Below are positions 36,481-45,834 of a DNA stretch of 64,000 bases, piece by piece (the first letter of the stretch is position 1; every line of letters starts with the position of its first letter). The notes under the pieces were generated by a model. It ran no database searches and was not told the DNA's origin. It saw only the letters and a list, made by a program, of their open reading frames with translations. The stretch is from the NCBI RefSeq assembly GCF_036452155.1, contig NZ_JAWJZY010000002.1, one strand, 5' to 3'. Position numbers and translations under genes: made by a program. This stretch comes from Sorlinia euscelidii (lineage in GTDB: Bacteria; Pseudomonadota; Alphaproteobacteria; Acetobacterales; Acetobacteraceae).

Positions 36481-36755
36481 AAAATGATGGCGGCGCAGTC
36501 ATGCGTCGCCGCGTCAGACATCCGTCCATCGGGTCGCGGTGCATGCGACTCAATTGAAGTGAGGCGGCAATCAGCCTTCTATTTCATCCGATGCCCTTAT
36601 AAGTCCCAGGGGCTGATGCATCCAGAGTGCGGCAAGGGCGGGCAGGTTTTGTAGCGTCGAGAGAGGATGCAAGGCGTGGGCGCGACGTCGGGACGGCGTC
36701 CACGCGCTGCTTCAGTCTGAAGTCATCGTCAAGCTGTTGTTGTTGACCGACCTTT

Positions 36756-36974
36756 TCAGACCGCGCGTGTAAGACAGCGGATCAGCGCCGCGACCGAGAA
36801 ATCCCGCATCTCGTCATCCTGGTCAACCAGCGACTCAAGATAGTCCAGCGTCACGCGCGGCCGATCCGTATAATCCGTGTCCCAACGTTCAACCTCCGAA
36901 AATGCGCGATGAAAGACTTGACGCTGCAATGACTGACGCGTCTGGCTTTTAATAAGGGTGGATGATTTGGGCAT
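36756..36974 (-). CDS. Small protein of unknown function, controlled with the XRE gene
   Basis: The product is 72 residues, charged and helical, with no known domain. It lies downstream of the XRE regulator on the same strand, separated by about 100 bases that hold a near-consensus promoter (TTGAAG, 17-base spacer, TAATGT on the minus strand). The palindrome TTAGCAGAACTAA overlaps its -10. The same kind of palindrome occurs at the regulator's own promoter, so I infer that the regulator controls both. Confidence 0.55.
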   Translation of the reverse strand: MPKSSTLIKSQTRQSLQRQVFHRAFSEVERWDTDYTDRPRVTLDYLESLVDQDDEMRDFSVAALIRCLTRAV

Positions 36975-37013
36975 CCCGTCACCTGCCTTTTTTGTTATTC
37001 TCAGGACAGAAAA

Positions 37014-37042
37014 ACATTAGCAGAACTAATATTAAACTTCAA
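37014..37042 (-). promoter_or_regulatory. Promoter and operator of the 72-residue protein
   Basis: On the minus strand: -35 TTGAAG (37042-37037), exactly 17 bases, then -10 TAATGT (37019-37014). The 13-bp palindrome TTAGCAGAACTAA (37017-37029) sits across the -10 and spacer, where bound protein would block RNA polymerase. Confidence 0.6.
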
Positions 37043-37077
37043 CCACTTGCTAAGCGACCTTGCCAGAAACCTGGTAG

Positions 37078-37461
37078 TTATTTCGTTTCCGATTTAAAAG
37101 CGCGGGCGTAAAGCCGCATGGCTTCGAGCATATCCGGCTGAGCTGCATGGGGAATAAGCCTGAAGAGGCGCAATGCCGCGAGCTCAAAATCGCTGCGGGC
37201 CTGTCCCTCACCCGTCGTAGCGCCCGAAAGCAGAAATGTCAGATCCACTTCCAGAACCTTGGCCAGAATCAGCAGGCGCGGCCGACGGGGGAAGGAGCGT
37301 CCCGTCTCATATTGCACAATGGCGTTTTCACTGACGCCAAGATGAACGGCAAGCTGTGATTGCGTCATGCCGAGTTTGATGCGCAGTTTTTTCAGCCTTC
37401 TGCCGAAGGCAATCATATCCGCGGAGCGCGGGCGTTTAAGGTCAGTCAAGGATGGCGGCAT
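37078..37461 (-). CDS. XRE-family repressor-like regulator
   Basis: The product is 127 residues. The N-terminal HTH domain (MIAFGRRLKKLRIKLGMTQSQ, then VHLGVSENAIVQYETGRSFP) is followed by a C-terminal helical region without a peptidase motif, so it is not a LexA-type cleavable repressor. It lies next to the left side of the prophage late region, and its own promoter carries the same palindrome as the next gene. It may be the prophage or satellite repressor, but the context is incomplete. Confidence 0.77.
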   Translation of the reverse strand: MPPSLTDLKRPRSADMIAFGRRLKKLRIKLGMTQSQLAVHLGVSENAIVQYETGRSFPRRPRLLILAKVLEVDLTFLLSGATTGEGQARSDFELAALRLFRLIPHAAQPDMLEAMRLYARAFKSETK

Positions 37462-37515
37462 GGCTCGGGGAACACCTCAACATCGCAGTGGATGTGTCGT
37501 CAGGATTGTCACAGG

Positions 37516-37545
37516 ATATTAGCGGTGCTAATGTTACACGCGTCA
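37516..37545 (-). promoter_or_regulatory. Promoter and operator of the XRE regulator
   Basis: On the minus strand: -35 TGACGC (37545-37540), 18 bases, -10 TAATAT (37521-37516). The perfect palindrome TTAGC-GGT-GCTAA (37519-37531) overlaps the -10. It shares TTAGC and CTAA, in the same 13-bp frame, with the palindrome at 37017-37029. Confidence 0.6.
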
Positions 37546-38001
37546 TGCTGCGTGGTGTCCAGAGAGTCGCTGCCGTGGCGCCAGGTCAGGCAATGGGGTT
37601 CATTCATGTTTGTCACATCACTCGAACTAATCAACATTGTCGGGGCGCTCTGCGGAGCTCACTTATATGAGATGCCGCAGCGTCGCTTAATGGCAGGCCG
37701 GAGCGACATCATGGGCAGCAGATCATGGACATGCGAAGTTATGTTTCAACTCCCCACCTCATGACACGTTGGCGGGCGGGGGGCAATTCCTCATTCCACT
37801 CCCGATTTTTCAGCCGCGGAACGCGCCTTTTCCGGTCCGCAGCCGCATTCTGCCGCGTTGGCAGGATCTTGCCAGTTCTTTCTTGATTGCGATTGCGTCG
37901 TTCCTGACGTGTCCAGCCTGGACCGGGCGTGGCAATCGGCGCAGCGCCGGGAGATTCACGGGCTACTCACCAACAAACCCACAACAATAATGAGGGATAC
38001 A

Positions 38002-38556
38002 ATGCCAAAAAAAATGACCCGCCCTGAATGCGCCACTCCTACTGACGATTTCGCCTGTAATGATCCTACCCCGGAGCGGCTGACAAAAACGATGTTTACG
38101 CATGGGGCGCCGCGACGTGTCCTGACGACCGTTCAGGCGCTCATCAATTCGGGTGATGTCGATCAGGATTGCGCCGATGCCGGGGAGCGCTGGTTCCGTG
38201 ACTACACATTCGCCTTCTTCGATTACGTGGAATATCGGGAGCCATGGCCGGTCAATAATGCGACGCGGCATGATGCCGTCTCCTGGCATGTCCTTCGCGC
38301 CATGACCTGCGCGCGCGTGGCCAATGTGAGGCGCGCCCTGGGTGCGGCGGCCGAACTGCGTCTTCGACTTGTTTATGTGGAAGAATTAAGTTTCGTTAAA
38401 ATGGGTAAAATCTTGTTTCCCCATCTTTCCGCAACCGTGGCACGGGGCAAAACGTCGGCCCAGATCGCGCTGGTGCTTGAACAATTAAGAGATTTTTACA
38501 AGGAGGAGCACAAAAATAAAAAGAAGGAGATTGAAGGCCGCATGCAGCTATGCTAG
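38002..38556 (+). CDS. Hypothetical protein, possible phage regulator
   Basis: The product is about 184 residues from the ATG at 38002, with a TGAGGGA ribosome site. A helical C-terminal part (AAELRLRLVYVEELSFVKMG, then a Lys-rich tail) vaguely resembles the late-gene regulators that sit just upstream of phage terminase genes. No family can be named with confidence. It is the first plus-strand gene before the terminase block. Confidence 0.5.
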   Translation: MPKKMTRPECATPTDDFACNDPTPERLTKTMFTHGAPRRVLTTVQALINSGDVDQDCADAGERWFRDYTFAFFDYVEYREPWPVNNATRHDAVSWHVLRAMTCARVANVRRALGAAAELRLRLVYVEELSFVKMGKILFPHLSATVARGKTSAQIALVLEQLRDFYKEEHKNKKKEIEGRMQLC

Positions 38557-39350
38557 GATTACGACAACAATGGACGTTATGTGTCCAGTAGATCATCGCG
38601 AAATGCGAAATATTCAGTCGACAAACGAATCACCTTTTGTGCCAAGTCCAATGTTTGGCGTGCAGCACGTTTTTTTTGACGTGTAATTCAACCCGTATCC
38701 CGATTCTTTATCATGGACGCGGTAAATTGATGCCCCGCACGCCATCATTCATTTGTTACAAAATTTTTTGAGACATGCCCGTCATCGACAAATAACAACA
38801 ATAAGGTCGATGGCGCTGCGCGCCCTCATCCGGGGGTGCCGCATCACGTTCACGGGTGGCGTCACGCCTCTCGCAGATAAAGTCAGTCACGTTGAATAAC
38901 CGTCCGGCTGCTAACTGTGTCGTCACACACAGAAGAGCGCCGCGTGCGTCACGCGCACGATACTTTCAGATCTCCCTGCGGCGCGATGCAACAGGGGGCT
39001 GTGGGTAGGAAAAAAGAGTTATCGTCGGGGTGGTTTTTCTCGGGGGCCGGGTCGCTATGCGTAGGCTCAATGTGATGGGGCGTGTAGGGGGCGGGGATGC
39101 AGCAAAGCTACGGAAGCTGCGTAAACGGGGTCTCTCCATCCATGCATCACGACGCTGATCACTCTCCCGTCGTGTTTTCATGGGTGCGCTGACCCCATCC
39201 CCGCCCATCATGACAATCAGCGTTCTGCTTGAGGAGAGGTGACCTCAGACTCCCGGTGCCGCCTTATTGCGCCGCCCTGTCAACAGGTCCCGTGCGCATG
39301 CGGCAGAAAAAGCGGGCGCGGCATCGTTTCTCAGCGCGGAAGAGGGGATG
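38557..39350. other. Region upstream of the terminase genes
   Basis: About 790 bases without a convincing gene. An 81-codon minus-strand frame (38966-39211) is Arg/Pro-rich and looks non-coding. By position this is where a packaging (cos/pac) site and a late promoter would be expected, but I cannot point to a definite motif. Confidence 0.35.
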
Positions 39351-39869
39351 ATGAAGCAACATATTTCCGCGCCGAAAAAGCGAGGCCGTCAGGGCGTTAC
39401 GGAGAAAAAAGCGTCATCCGCGATGCAGCAGATAATGGACGACAAGGTAAACGCATCTGCGGGTCGCGTCACAAGCCAGCCCCTCAAGAAACCAACCTCC
39501 CGCAAGATAAAAGGCAAATCCGGTGCGCGGGACGCGGCGACGCTTCAGGCCCTTGATCCCTCTGCGCCCGAAGCCGCTTCCCCGCAGCGTCGATCGGGCC
39601 GGACAAGAAACCGGGTTACAATGTCGAAGGCGGATGATGATCTTATCGCCGTTGAAGCGCTCGCGCAGCGTTACGCGTCAGAGGCCTTGCGTCAACTGGC
39701 CGAAATTGCACGCGCCTGCGACAGTGACGCGACCCGTGTCGCCGCCATCCGGGAAATTCTGAACCGGGCGCTCGGCCGGTCAGCGCCACGTCGTCCTACA
39801 GAGAAGAACGCGCCGGAGACTGTGCCTATCCTGAAAATCGTGCCCTACCTAAATGGAACGCGCGATTGA
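39351..39869 (+). CDS. Phage terminase small subunit-like protein
   Basis: The product is about 172 residues from an ATG at 39351, with GAGGGG just upstream. The N-terminal half is basic (Lys/Arg-rich, suited to DNA binding). The C-terminal half has the helical EALRQLAEIARACDSDATRV pattern seen in small terminase proteins. It overlaps the large-subunit start by 17 bases. The small subunit recognises the packaging site and loads the motor. The call rests mainly on position. Confidence 0.65.
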   Translation: MKQHISAPKKRGRQGVTEKKASSAMQQIMDDKVNASAGRVTSQPLKKPTSRKIKGKSGARDAATLQALDPSAPEAASPQRRSGRTRNRVTMSKADDDLIAVEALAQRYASEALRQLAEIARACDSDATRVAAIREILNRALGRSAPRRPTEKNAPETVPILKIVPYLNGTRD

Positions 39870-41049
39870 GATACCGCCAGCCTTCGGTGATTTCTCCCGT
39901 CCCTATCGCTACCGCATCTGGTATGGCGGACGTGGTTCTTCCAAGTCATGGACGGTCGCGCGTGTCCTCGTGGCGATGGCCGCGACGCGAAACCTGCGCA
40001 TTCTGTGTGTGCGGGAATTTCAGAACGCCACACATGAGTCCGTGCAACGCCTGTTGGAAGACCAGATTACCGCCCTCGGCCTGACAGCGTGGTTTACGGT
40101 GCGACGCGACCGGATTACCTCGCGATGCGGCGCGGAGTTTTTATTCAAGGGACTGGCGCGCAATATACAGGGCATCAAGTCAACGGAGGGAATTGATATT
40201 TGCTGGGTTGAGGAAGGTCAATCGATCAGCCAGACGTCACTCGACATACTGATCCCCACCATCCGCAAGACGGGCTCTGAAATCTGGGTCACGTACAATC
40301 CCGACCGGCCGGAAGACCCCATCCATGTCCTCGCACAACGCCTCAAAGGAGATGATGACGCGCTGGTCAGGCAGGTGAACTGGCGGGATAATCCGTGGTT
40401 TCCGGACACGTTGGAAGGGGAAAGGCTGCGACTTTTAAAGCATGATCCTCAACTTTATGAGCATGTCTGGGAAGGTGCATGTCGGCAGCAATCGGCGGCG
40501 GTCATTTTCCAGGACCGCGTCATCTTCGGAGCCTTTGAAACCCCACCCGATGCGCGATTTTATTTTGGCGCTGACTGGGGTTTCGCGCAGGACCCGACGG
40601 TCCTGATCCGATGCTTCGTGCAGGATGACTGCGTTTACGTTGATTATGAAGCCTACGGCGTCAAGACGGAAATCGACGCGCTTCCCGCGTTGTTTCTGCG
40701 CATTCCGGGCGCGGGGACATGGCCCATTCTGGCGGATTCCGCCCGACCGGAAACCATCAGCTACATGGCGCGTGCGGGTGGGTTCCGTATTCGCGGCGTC
40801 GATAAATGGCCCGGCAGCCTCGAAGACGGGATCGCCCGCCTCAAAGCGTTTCGGCAGATTATCGTCCATCCACGCTGTCCACAGATCGGGCAGGAATTCC
40901 GGCGATATAGCTATCTGACAGACCCGCATACAGGCGACATACTGCCCAAAATTGAGGATCGCTGGAATCACGGGATTGACGCGTTACGTTATGCTCTGTC
41001 GCCCCTCATCCGCCATCGTCGCCAGATGCCGCACTTCGGGGGTATCTGA
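39853..41049 (+). CDS. Phage terminase large subunit (PBSX-type)
   Basis: The product is 398 residues, the DNA-packaging ATPase and nuclease. The Walker A is GGRGSSKS (25-32) and the Walker B with catalytic Glu is ICWVEE (116-121). The C-terminal RNase H-like nuclease is recognisable in FGADWGFAQDP, ILADSARPE and RWNHGIDALRYAL, with three conserved acidic positions. It matches the Terminase_3/PBSX group in length and motif order. Confidence 0.92.
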   Translation: MERAIEIPPAFGDFSRPYRYRIWYGGRGSSKSWTVARVLVAMAATRNLRILCVREFQNATHESVQRLLEDQITALGLTAWFTVRRDRITSRCGAEFLFKGLARNIQGIKSTEGIDICWVEEGQSISQTSLDILIPTIRKTGSEIWVTYNPDRPEDPIHVLAQRLKGDDDALVRQVNWRDNPWFPDTLEGERLRLLKHDPQLYEHVWEGACRQQSAAVIFQDRVIFGAFETPPDARFYFGADWGFAQDPTVLIRCFVQDDCVYVDYEAYGVKTEIDALPALFLRIPGAGTWPILADSARPETISYMARAGGFRIRGVDKWPGSLEDGIARLKAFRQIIVHPRCPQIGQEFRRYSYLTDPHTGDILPKIEDRWNHGIDALRYALSPLIRHRRQMPHFGGI

Positions 41050-41100
41050 AAGCGCCGCGCCAGACTGATTAGACGGCTTGGCCAGCGCGGCGGGACATAT

Positions 41101-42774
41101 TTGACCGCAGCCCGGGTTAAGCTGCGTCCACGCATCATGGAAGCCCTGAGCCAGGCTGAGGCAGGCGCGAAAGGAAGCATGAGAATGAAGCGCATGACGG
41201 AGTCAACCCGTCGCAGGAAGCCTCGTTTCCTCACGCGGCGGTCACGCACCATGGTGGAGAGGGAGGAGCCGATCCTTCGCCCTCCCAACGGGGCCGGTGG
41301 CAGAATGTCAACGCGGGCGACGCGCCAACCAGCCGGTGAGAATTCTTCCCGGCGGCGTTTCCGTTATAACCGTCCCGCAAGCCATCCAGCCATTGCGCAA
41401 CAGGCTTTGGAGGACCGTCTTGCGCCCTACGAACCTCCACAAGGCGTGCGCGGGCCCGGCTTTGACAAAGTGGCCATGGATGCCAGTTTGACGGCGCTGC
41501 GTCATTGGGTGGACTCAAATCCGTCTCTCGTCGAAAATTACATTGCGGATGGGCTGGGCTTTCCGGGTTATGCGCATCTCGCTGAAATGGCGCAGCGCGC
41601 GGAATTCCGGAAGCCGTGTGAAGTCATCGCGCGGGAATGCACGCGTGCCTGGCTTCGCTTTATCTATCGCGGTCACGGGCATGATGACGCTGCAACGCGT
41701 GAGCGTCTCGACCAGCTTGAGCAGTCATGCCGCAGACTGGCGCTGCGTGATGTCGTCAAGCGCCAGGTTCTTCAGGCCCTGACATATGGCATTGGCCATG
41801 TCTGGGTCGGTCTGAAAAATCAGTCACTTGATACGGCAGCGCAATCCGCGCCGTTACGCGCCACGTCTCAAGGGATGGGACGTGCGACGCTTGAGCGCCT
41901 TGTCGCCATTGAGCCTGTCTGGACAACCCCGAACAGTTATGACGTGGATAATCCACTTTCCCCTGACCATTATCGGCCCCGCAACTGGTGGGTACAGGGT
42001 CGGCTTGTCGATCGCAGCCGCCTGCTGACGATGGTGCCTTATGAAGTGTCGGATATTCTCAAACCGGCTTTTAATTTTGGCGGGCTGTCCCTGACGCAGC
42101 AATTAAAAAGCTACGTGCATAATTTCCTCCGCACGCGGAACGCGGTGGCGGGGATTACGGCAAACTTCTCACGGCTTGTTTTATTGACCGACATGGCCGG
42201 CAATATGCAGGCCCCAATGACCGGCCCTGACCCCTTTCCAGGCATGTCTTTCGCAGATATTGACGCCAGCTCAATCCATGGGCGCGCGGCATTGATGCAG
42301 GATGTCGCGGAAGGACAATCGACCATTATCGCGGATAAAAATGCGGAGGATGCCAAAATTCTGTCAACACCCCTCAATGGACTGGACAAGCTCCTCGCGC
42401 AATCCATGGAAGCAATGGCGTCAATCCCCGGTATCCCGCTCGTCAAGCTTTTCGGGTTGCAGCCCTCGGGACTCAATGCCTCGTCCGATGGGGAGATCCG
42501 GGTCTTTTACGATGAGATTTCCGCGTTTCAGGAGGCTTTGATCCGCCCGATCGTGCAACGCGTGCTTGATCTTGTCCAGATTGACTTATGGGGTGAGATC
42601 GATCCGAAAATAGATTTCATCTTCAACCCCTTATGGCAGATGGATGAGAAAACCCGCGCCGGAATCGAACGGTCAAGGGCGGAAACTGTCTCAGCTTTGG
42701 TGAAAGGCGGGGTCGTCTCCACCGACGAGGCGCGTAGACGCCTTGCCGCTGGGCCGGTTGCACCTTATGCTTGA
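41101..42774 (+). CDS. Phage portal protein, DUF1073 family
   Basis: The product is up to 557 residues, forming the dodecameric DNA channel at the capsid vertex. The DUF1073-type core spans about 110-550 (LKSYVHNFLRTRN, EGQSTIIADKNAEDA, then ASIPGIPLVKLFGLQPSGLNASSDGE and DEARRRLA). The first 68 residues from the TTG at 41101 are Arg-rich and low in complexity, so the ATG at 41305 with a GGTGG site is a good alternative start. Some databases name DUF1073 proteins after anti-CBASS Acb1, but here the position beside terminase supports a portal role. Confidence 0.87.
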   Translation: MTAARVKLRPRIMEALSQAEAGAKGSMRMKRMTESTRRRKPRFLTRRSRTMVEREEPILRPPNGAGGRMSTRATRQPAGENSSRRRFRYNRPASHPAIAQQALEDRLAPYEPPQGVRGPGFDKVAMDASLTALRHWVDSNPSLVENYIADGLGFPGYAHLAEMAQRAEFRKPCEVIARECTRAWLRFIYRGHGHDDAATRERLDQLEQSCRRLALRDVVKRQVLQALTYGIGHVWVGLKNQSLDTAAQSAPLRATSQGMGRATLERLVAIEPVWTTPNSYDVDNPLSPDHYRPRNWWVQGRLVDRSRLLTMVPYEVSDILKPAFNFGGLSLTQQLKSYVHNFLRTRNAVAGITANFSRLVLLTDMAGNMQAPMTGPDPFPGMSFADIDASSIHGRAALMQDVAEGQSTIIADKNAEDAKILSTPLNGLDKLLAQSMEAMASIPGIPLVKLFGLQPSGLNASSDGEIRVFYDEISAFQEALIRPIVQRVLDLVQIDLWGEIDPKIDFIFNPLWQMDEKTRAGIERSRAETVSALVKGGVVSTDEARRRLAAGPVAPYA

Positions 42775-42838
42775 GACTTCGTTATGAAAGTTTCGCATCA
42801 GGCATTGCTGTAACCTCGACGGGAAGATCGCGCTAAAA

Positions 42839-43315
42839 ATGTTTCAGTATATCGGGGAAAATGCGGATTTCCCGCCCCTGATCCTGCCCGTGATCGCACT
42901 GATCGTGTGGTCGCTCTTCATGACTCTCTGGATGGTCGTCGCCCGCGTCATGCTGGCGGTGCGCTATGCGCAGCGCGGCGAGGAAACGGTTCCGGCAACG
43001 CCGTCGCCGTCAGACAAGCCCGCCCTCCCTGATACCGTGAAGTGGATCGGTGACAATGCCAATCACCTGCTTGAGCAGCCCATCCTTTTTTACGCCCTGT
43101 GCTTCGCTGCGACGCTGAGCGGTGTCGATGACGGCATCTTTCTTATCGCGTCATGGGTGTACGTCGTGCTCAGGATCGTGCACAGCATGTGGCAGAGCCT
43201 GGTCAATGCCGTCGCCGTGCGCTTCATCCTCTATATTTTTTTCACGCTTGACCTCACTTATATGGCGGCGCGTTTCTGCTTTTATCTGTGCGTCCCGGGG
43301 GTTGACACGGTCTGA
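42839..43315 (+). CDS. MAPEG-family membrane protein, copy 1
   Basis: The product is about 158 residues with four predicted membrane helices (about 15-42, 80-102, 104-126 and 128-150). The DNANHLLEQPILFYAL run and VVLRIVHSMWQSL are MAPEG hallmarks. MAPEG proteins are trimeric membrane enzymes acting on lipophilic substrates and glutathione in eukaryotes; bacterial roles are mostly unknown. It lies inside the phage late region between portal and DUF2213 genes and has no known phage role, so it looks like cargo. Confidence 0.82.
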   Translation: MFQYIGENADFPPLILPVIALIVWSLFMTLWMVVARVMLAVRYAQRGEETVPATPSPSDKPALPDTVKWIGDNANHLLEQPILFYALCFAATLSGVDDGIFLIASWVYVVLRIVHSMWQSLVNAVAVRFILYIFFTLDLTYMAARFCFYLCVPGVDTV

Positions 43316-43576
43316 AGCGCCTTGGGGGAAAGAGGCGTTCATTACGTCCCCGAGACGGGATTCTGAAATTTTTCAACGGTATAGGGTCTGTATATATACA
43401 TGTTGTTAACGGCCCTTCACGTGGTTCGGGGGAGGGGCGGCATCGATTCGACAATGTCGTGTGAATGGTACAAAAGTCACAAACCACGCTTTAAACCAAT
43501 CTTTTAAAGTCTCATTAAAGAAACTGGCTCACGCAACTGAAGTTTAGTGTCAAATCAGCTAGCTAAGGAGTGAACC

Positions 43577-44020
43577 ATGTTTTTGCCTATTCTGGCGTTA
43601 ATTGCCTGGACGTTATTGATCGTTATCTGGATGGCCGTCGTACGTATGCCCGAAATGATGCGTGCCTCGCGCGCGGGCAATGCCCCCGGCAATTACGCCA
43701 CTAAAATCGAGGCAGAACAAAATTTTTCCCCCCGGACACGTTGGAAAGGGGACAACGCCAACAATCTTTTTGAGCAGCCGACGATTTTCTATGCGCTCGC
43801 CCTGATCACCATGCTGTCGGGTCATGCTGATTTCACCGCCGTCTGGATGGCGTGGGCTTATGTTATTCTGCGCGTTCTGCACAGCCTCTGGCATTGCCTC
43901 GTCAATATCATTCCTGTGCGGTCGGTTATATTTTTCCTCTCCACATTGGTGCTCGTGATCATGACGATCCGTCTCGGGATGCAGCTTTTCAATTACATGC
44001 CTGTCCTGCCCAATATGTAA
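43577..44020 (+). CDS. MAPEG-family membrane protein, copy 2
   Basis: The product is about 147 residues with the same topology and motifs (GDNANNLFEQPTIFYALALI, YVILRVLHSLWHCLVNI). It has an AAGGAG-type ribosome site and its own AT-rich upstream region (43316-43576), and a strong terminator lies about 45 bases downstream. The two copies are clearly homologous but well diverged. They may form a hetero-oligomer. They appear to be a self-contained unit within the phage operon. Confidence 0.82.
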   Translation: MFLPILALIAWTLLIVIWMAVVRMPEMMRASRAGNAPGNYATKIEAEQNFSPRTRWKGDNANNLFEQPTIFYALALITMLSGHADFTAVWMAWAYVILRVLHSLWHCLVNIIPVRSVIFFLSTLVLVIMTIRLGMQLFNYMPVLPNM

Positions 44021-44063
44021 GGAAGCCACATCGCGCCTCATGACGCGATGAAGCAAAAAAAGG

Positions 44064-44094
44064 GGGCGCGGACGGGAAAGTCTGCGCCCTTTTT
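44064..44094 (+). terminator. Intrinsic terminator after the MAPEG unit
   Basis: The stem GGGCGCGGAC (44064-44073) pairs with GTCTGCGCCC (44080-44089), 10 bp with one G-U, and a GGGAAA loop. It is followed by TTTTT (44090-44094) and preceded by AAAAAAA, so it may work in both directions. Terminating transcription in the middle of a phage late operon fits a MAPEG unit with its own promoter. Confidence 0.85.
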
Positions 44095-44302
44095 ATGTGG
44101 CATGCGCTGACGCGTCGCATGGCCTCGACCATCAAGGATGGTCTGTCATCCAAACGCGTCGCCCCTGATGCTTCGTTTGACATGACAGGCCGCGCCTCAC
44201 GATGCCGCGTCGCCCCGGTCTGCATGTTTCATCATCGAAGCCGAAAAAAACAATAAACGCCCGATAGCGCCAAAGCCCCGGGCCATAGACAGGGTGACTG
44301 AA

Positions 44303-45823
44303 ATGGAATTGACCCACCCCGGTCCCTGCAAGGACCCCCAATGGCTGGATGATCCACGGCCGTCCCCGCCAGCGCCGTTCCAAACCGTAATGGCGCTGGA
44401 TGAGACGGTCCGTCATATCGATGCTGATGGTCATCTTCATATCACGAAATGCGTACTCAGTGCGGCGGGCATCTCGCCCTATTGGGGAAGGGAAATCCCG
44501 GACCATGCCCGTCTTGGCCTGAAGCCGGACCGGATCTATCCGGTCTATCGTCCGGCCGACGTCCTTCAGAAGGCGGCATCGAGTTTCAATGGCAAGCCCA
44601 TCCTGCTCTCCCATTTGCCCGTCAATGCTTCCCAACATCCGCGTGGTATCACGGTCGGTGCGGTCGGAAAGGCCGTCTTTGACGGTGAAACCGTGTCGGC
44701 CGACCTGACATTCTGGGATAATGCGGCCATTGACAGTATCTCCGCAGGCGTCAGATGCGGCGTCTCCGCAGGGTACAGTTATCGCGTGGTGGCGGAGGCG
44801 GGCCTGTGTGACGGCCAGGAATATGGCCTGAAGATGGACGATATCCGTTTCAATCATCTCGCTCTGGTTGAGACGCCCCGTGTCCCGCGCGCCGTCATTG
44901 GAGACCAGGCACCGCTGCCCGAACCGCCGGAATGTGCCGCCCGCCCACAGAGTGCCGCCCTCTCGCTCGAAAAGCAGGAGACAGGCCGGAAACCGGAGGC
45001 GCCGCCCGATCGGGAAGATGACCCTGAATCCATACAGCAAGCCGAGGCCCTCCAGTCACTCGCCCAGACGCTTTCAGACGCGTTGCGCGATGGCACTTTG
45101 ACCGTCGAAACGCCTTTTGACGCCCTTAAACTCTGGCTGAAACGGGTCGTCTCAAGAGAGATCCAGGCGGCCATTCCGACGCAGCGACAGGCGAAACCCT
45201 CAGTGAACGCGTCCGACGAGGAGGATGGCACGGCACCTTGCGTCGAGATACCCGGCGCGATGGAAACACCATCAGATCGCGTGCGGCCGGTGGCACCCGC
45301 ATGCCGCGATGCCGGGACAAAGGATCGCGGGGCTGAAGCGGACATGAACCCCGAAGGGAGCGCAATTTCGGCCCTCGATGAAGCCATCAGGCAGGAGCGC
45401 CTGCGTAACCAGCGTGCTGAAGCAGCGCGGCAGGCCGTTCGCCCCCTGGTTGGAGAGGTGATGGGTCTGGACGTTGCAGAGGATATTTACCGTTACGCGC
45501 TGGATCAGATCGACCTGCCCGCTTCATCCATTCATGAATCAGCGCTTTCGGCGGTTGTCGCCCTGGTCAATCGATTTTCAAGCCGTATCGGGCTCATGCC
45601 GCATCCATCCCTGGTCGGGGGGCGGGCGGCTGACGTCCCGGACTGGGCGGGCCCGACCCCTCATGACCTGGCGGAAAGGCCGTCGCCACTCGGGACGGCA
45701 GGCCTCTATGGCGGCGCCATGATGCCGGCGCCCGCGCGGTCCATTTACAGCAATCGTGATCCTGATGCTGCCAGCGCAGCACACTCCATACTCAGCGGCA
45801 TTGCGGTGCCCAAAAAACTGTAA
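44303..45823 (+). CDS. DUF2213 phage protein (probable prohead protease/scaffold)
   Basis: The product is about 506 residues from the ATG at 44303 (AGGGTG ribosome site; GTG 44294 is an alternative). The N-terminal half has the DUF2213 pattern: ADVLQKAASSFNGKPILLSH, RGITVGAVGKAVFDGETVSADL and GVSAGYSYRVV through FNHLALVETPRVP. DUF2213 proteins in this head-gene position are considered capsid maturation proteases. The C-terminal half is acidic and low in complexity, typical of a fused scaffold. Confidence 0.82.
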   Translation: MELTHPGPCKDPQWLDDPRPSPPAPFQTVMALDETVRHIDADGHLHITKCVLSAAGISPYWGREIPDHARLGLKPDRIYPVYRPADVLQKAASSFNGKPILLSHLPVNASQHPRGITVGAVGKAVFDGETVSADLTFWDNAAIDSISAGVRCGVSAGYSYRVVAEAGLCDGQEYGLKMDDIRFNHLALVETPRVPRAVIGDQAPLPEPPECAARPQSAALSLEKQETGRKPEAPPDREDDPESIQQAEALQSLAQTLSDALRDGTLTVETPFDALKLWLKRVVSREIQAAIPTQRQAKPSVNASDEEDGTAPCVEIPGAMETPSDRVRPVAPACRDAGTKDRGAEADMNPEGSAISALDEAIRQERLRNQRAEAARQAVRPLVGEVMGLDVAEDIYRYALDQIDLPASSIHESALSAVVALVNRFSSRIGLMPHPSLVGGRAADVPDWAGPTPHDLAERPSPLGTAGLYGGAMMPAPARSIYSNRDPDAASAAHSILSGIAVPKKL

Positions 45824-45834
45824 GGAGGTATGAT

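Noticed and set aside
38966..39211. 81-codon minus-strand ORF upstream of terminase
   Set aside because: Arg/Pro-rich, antisense to the late operon, no ribosome site and no homology that I recognise.
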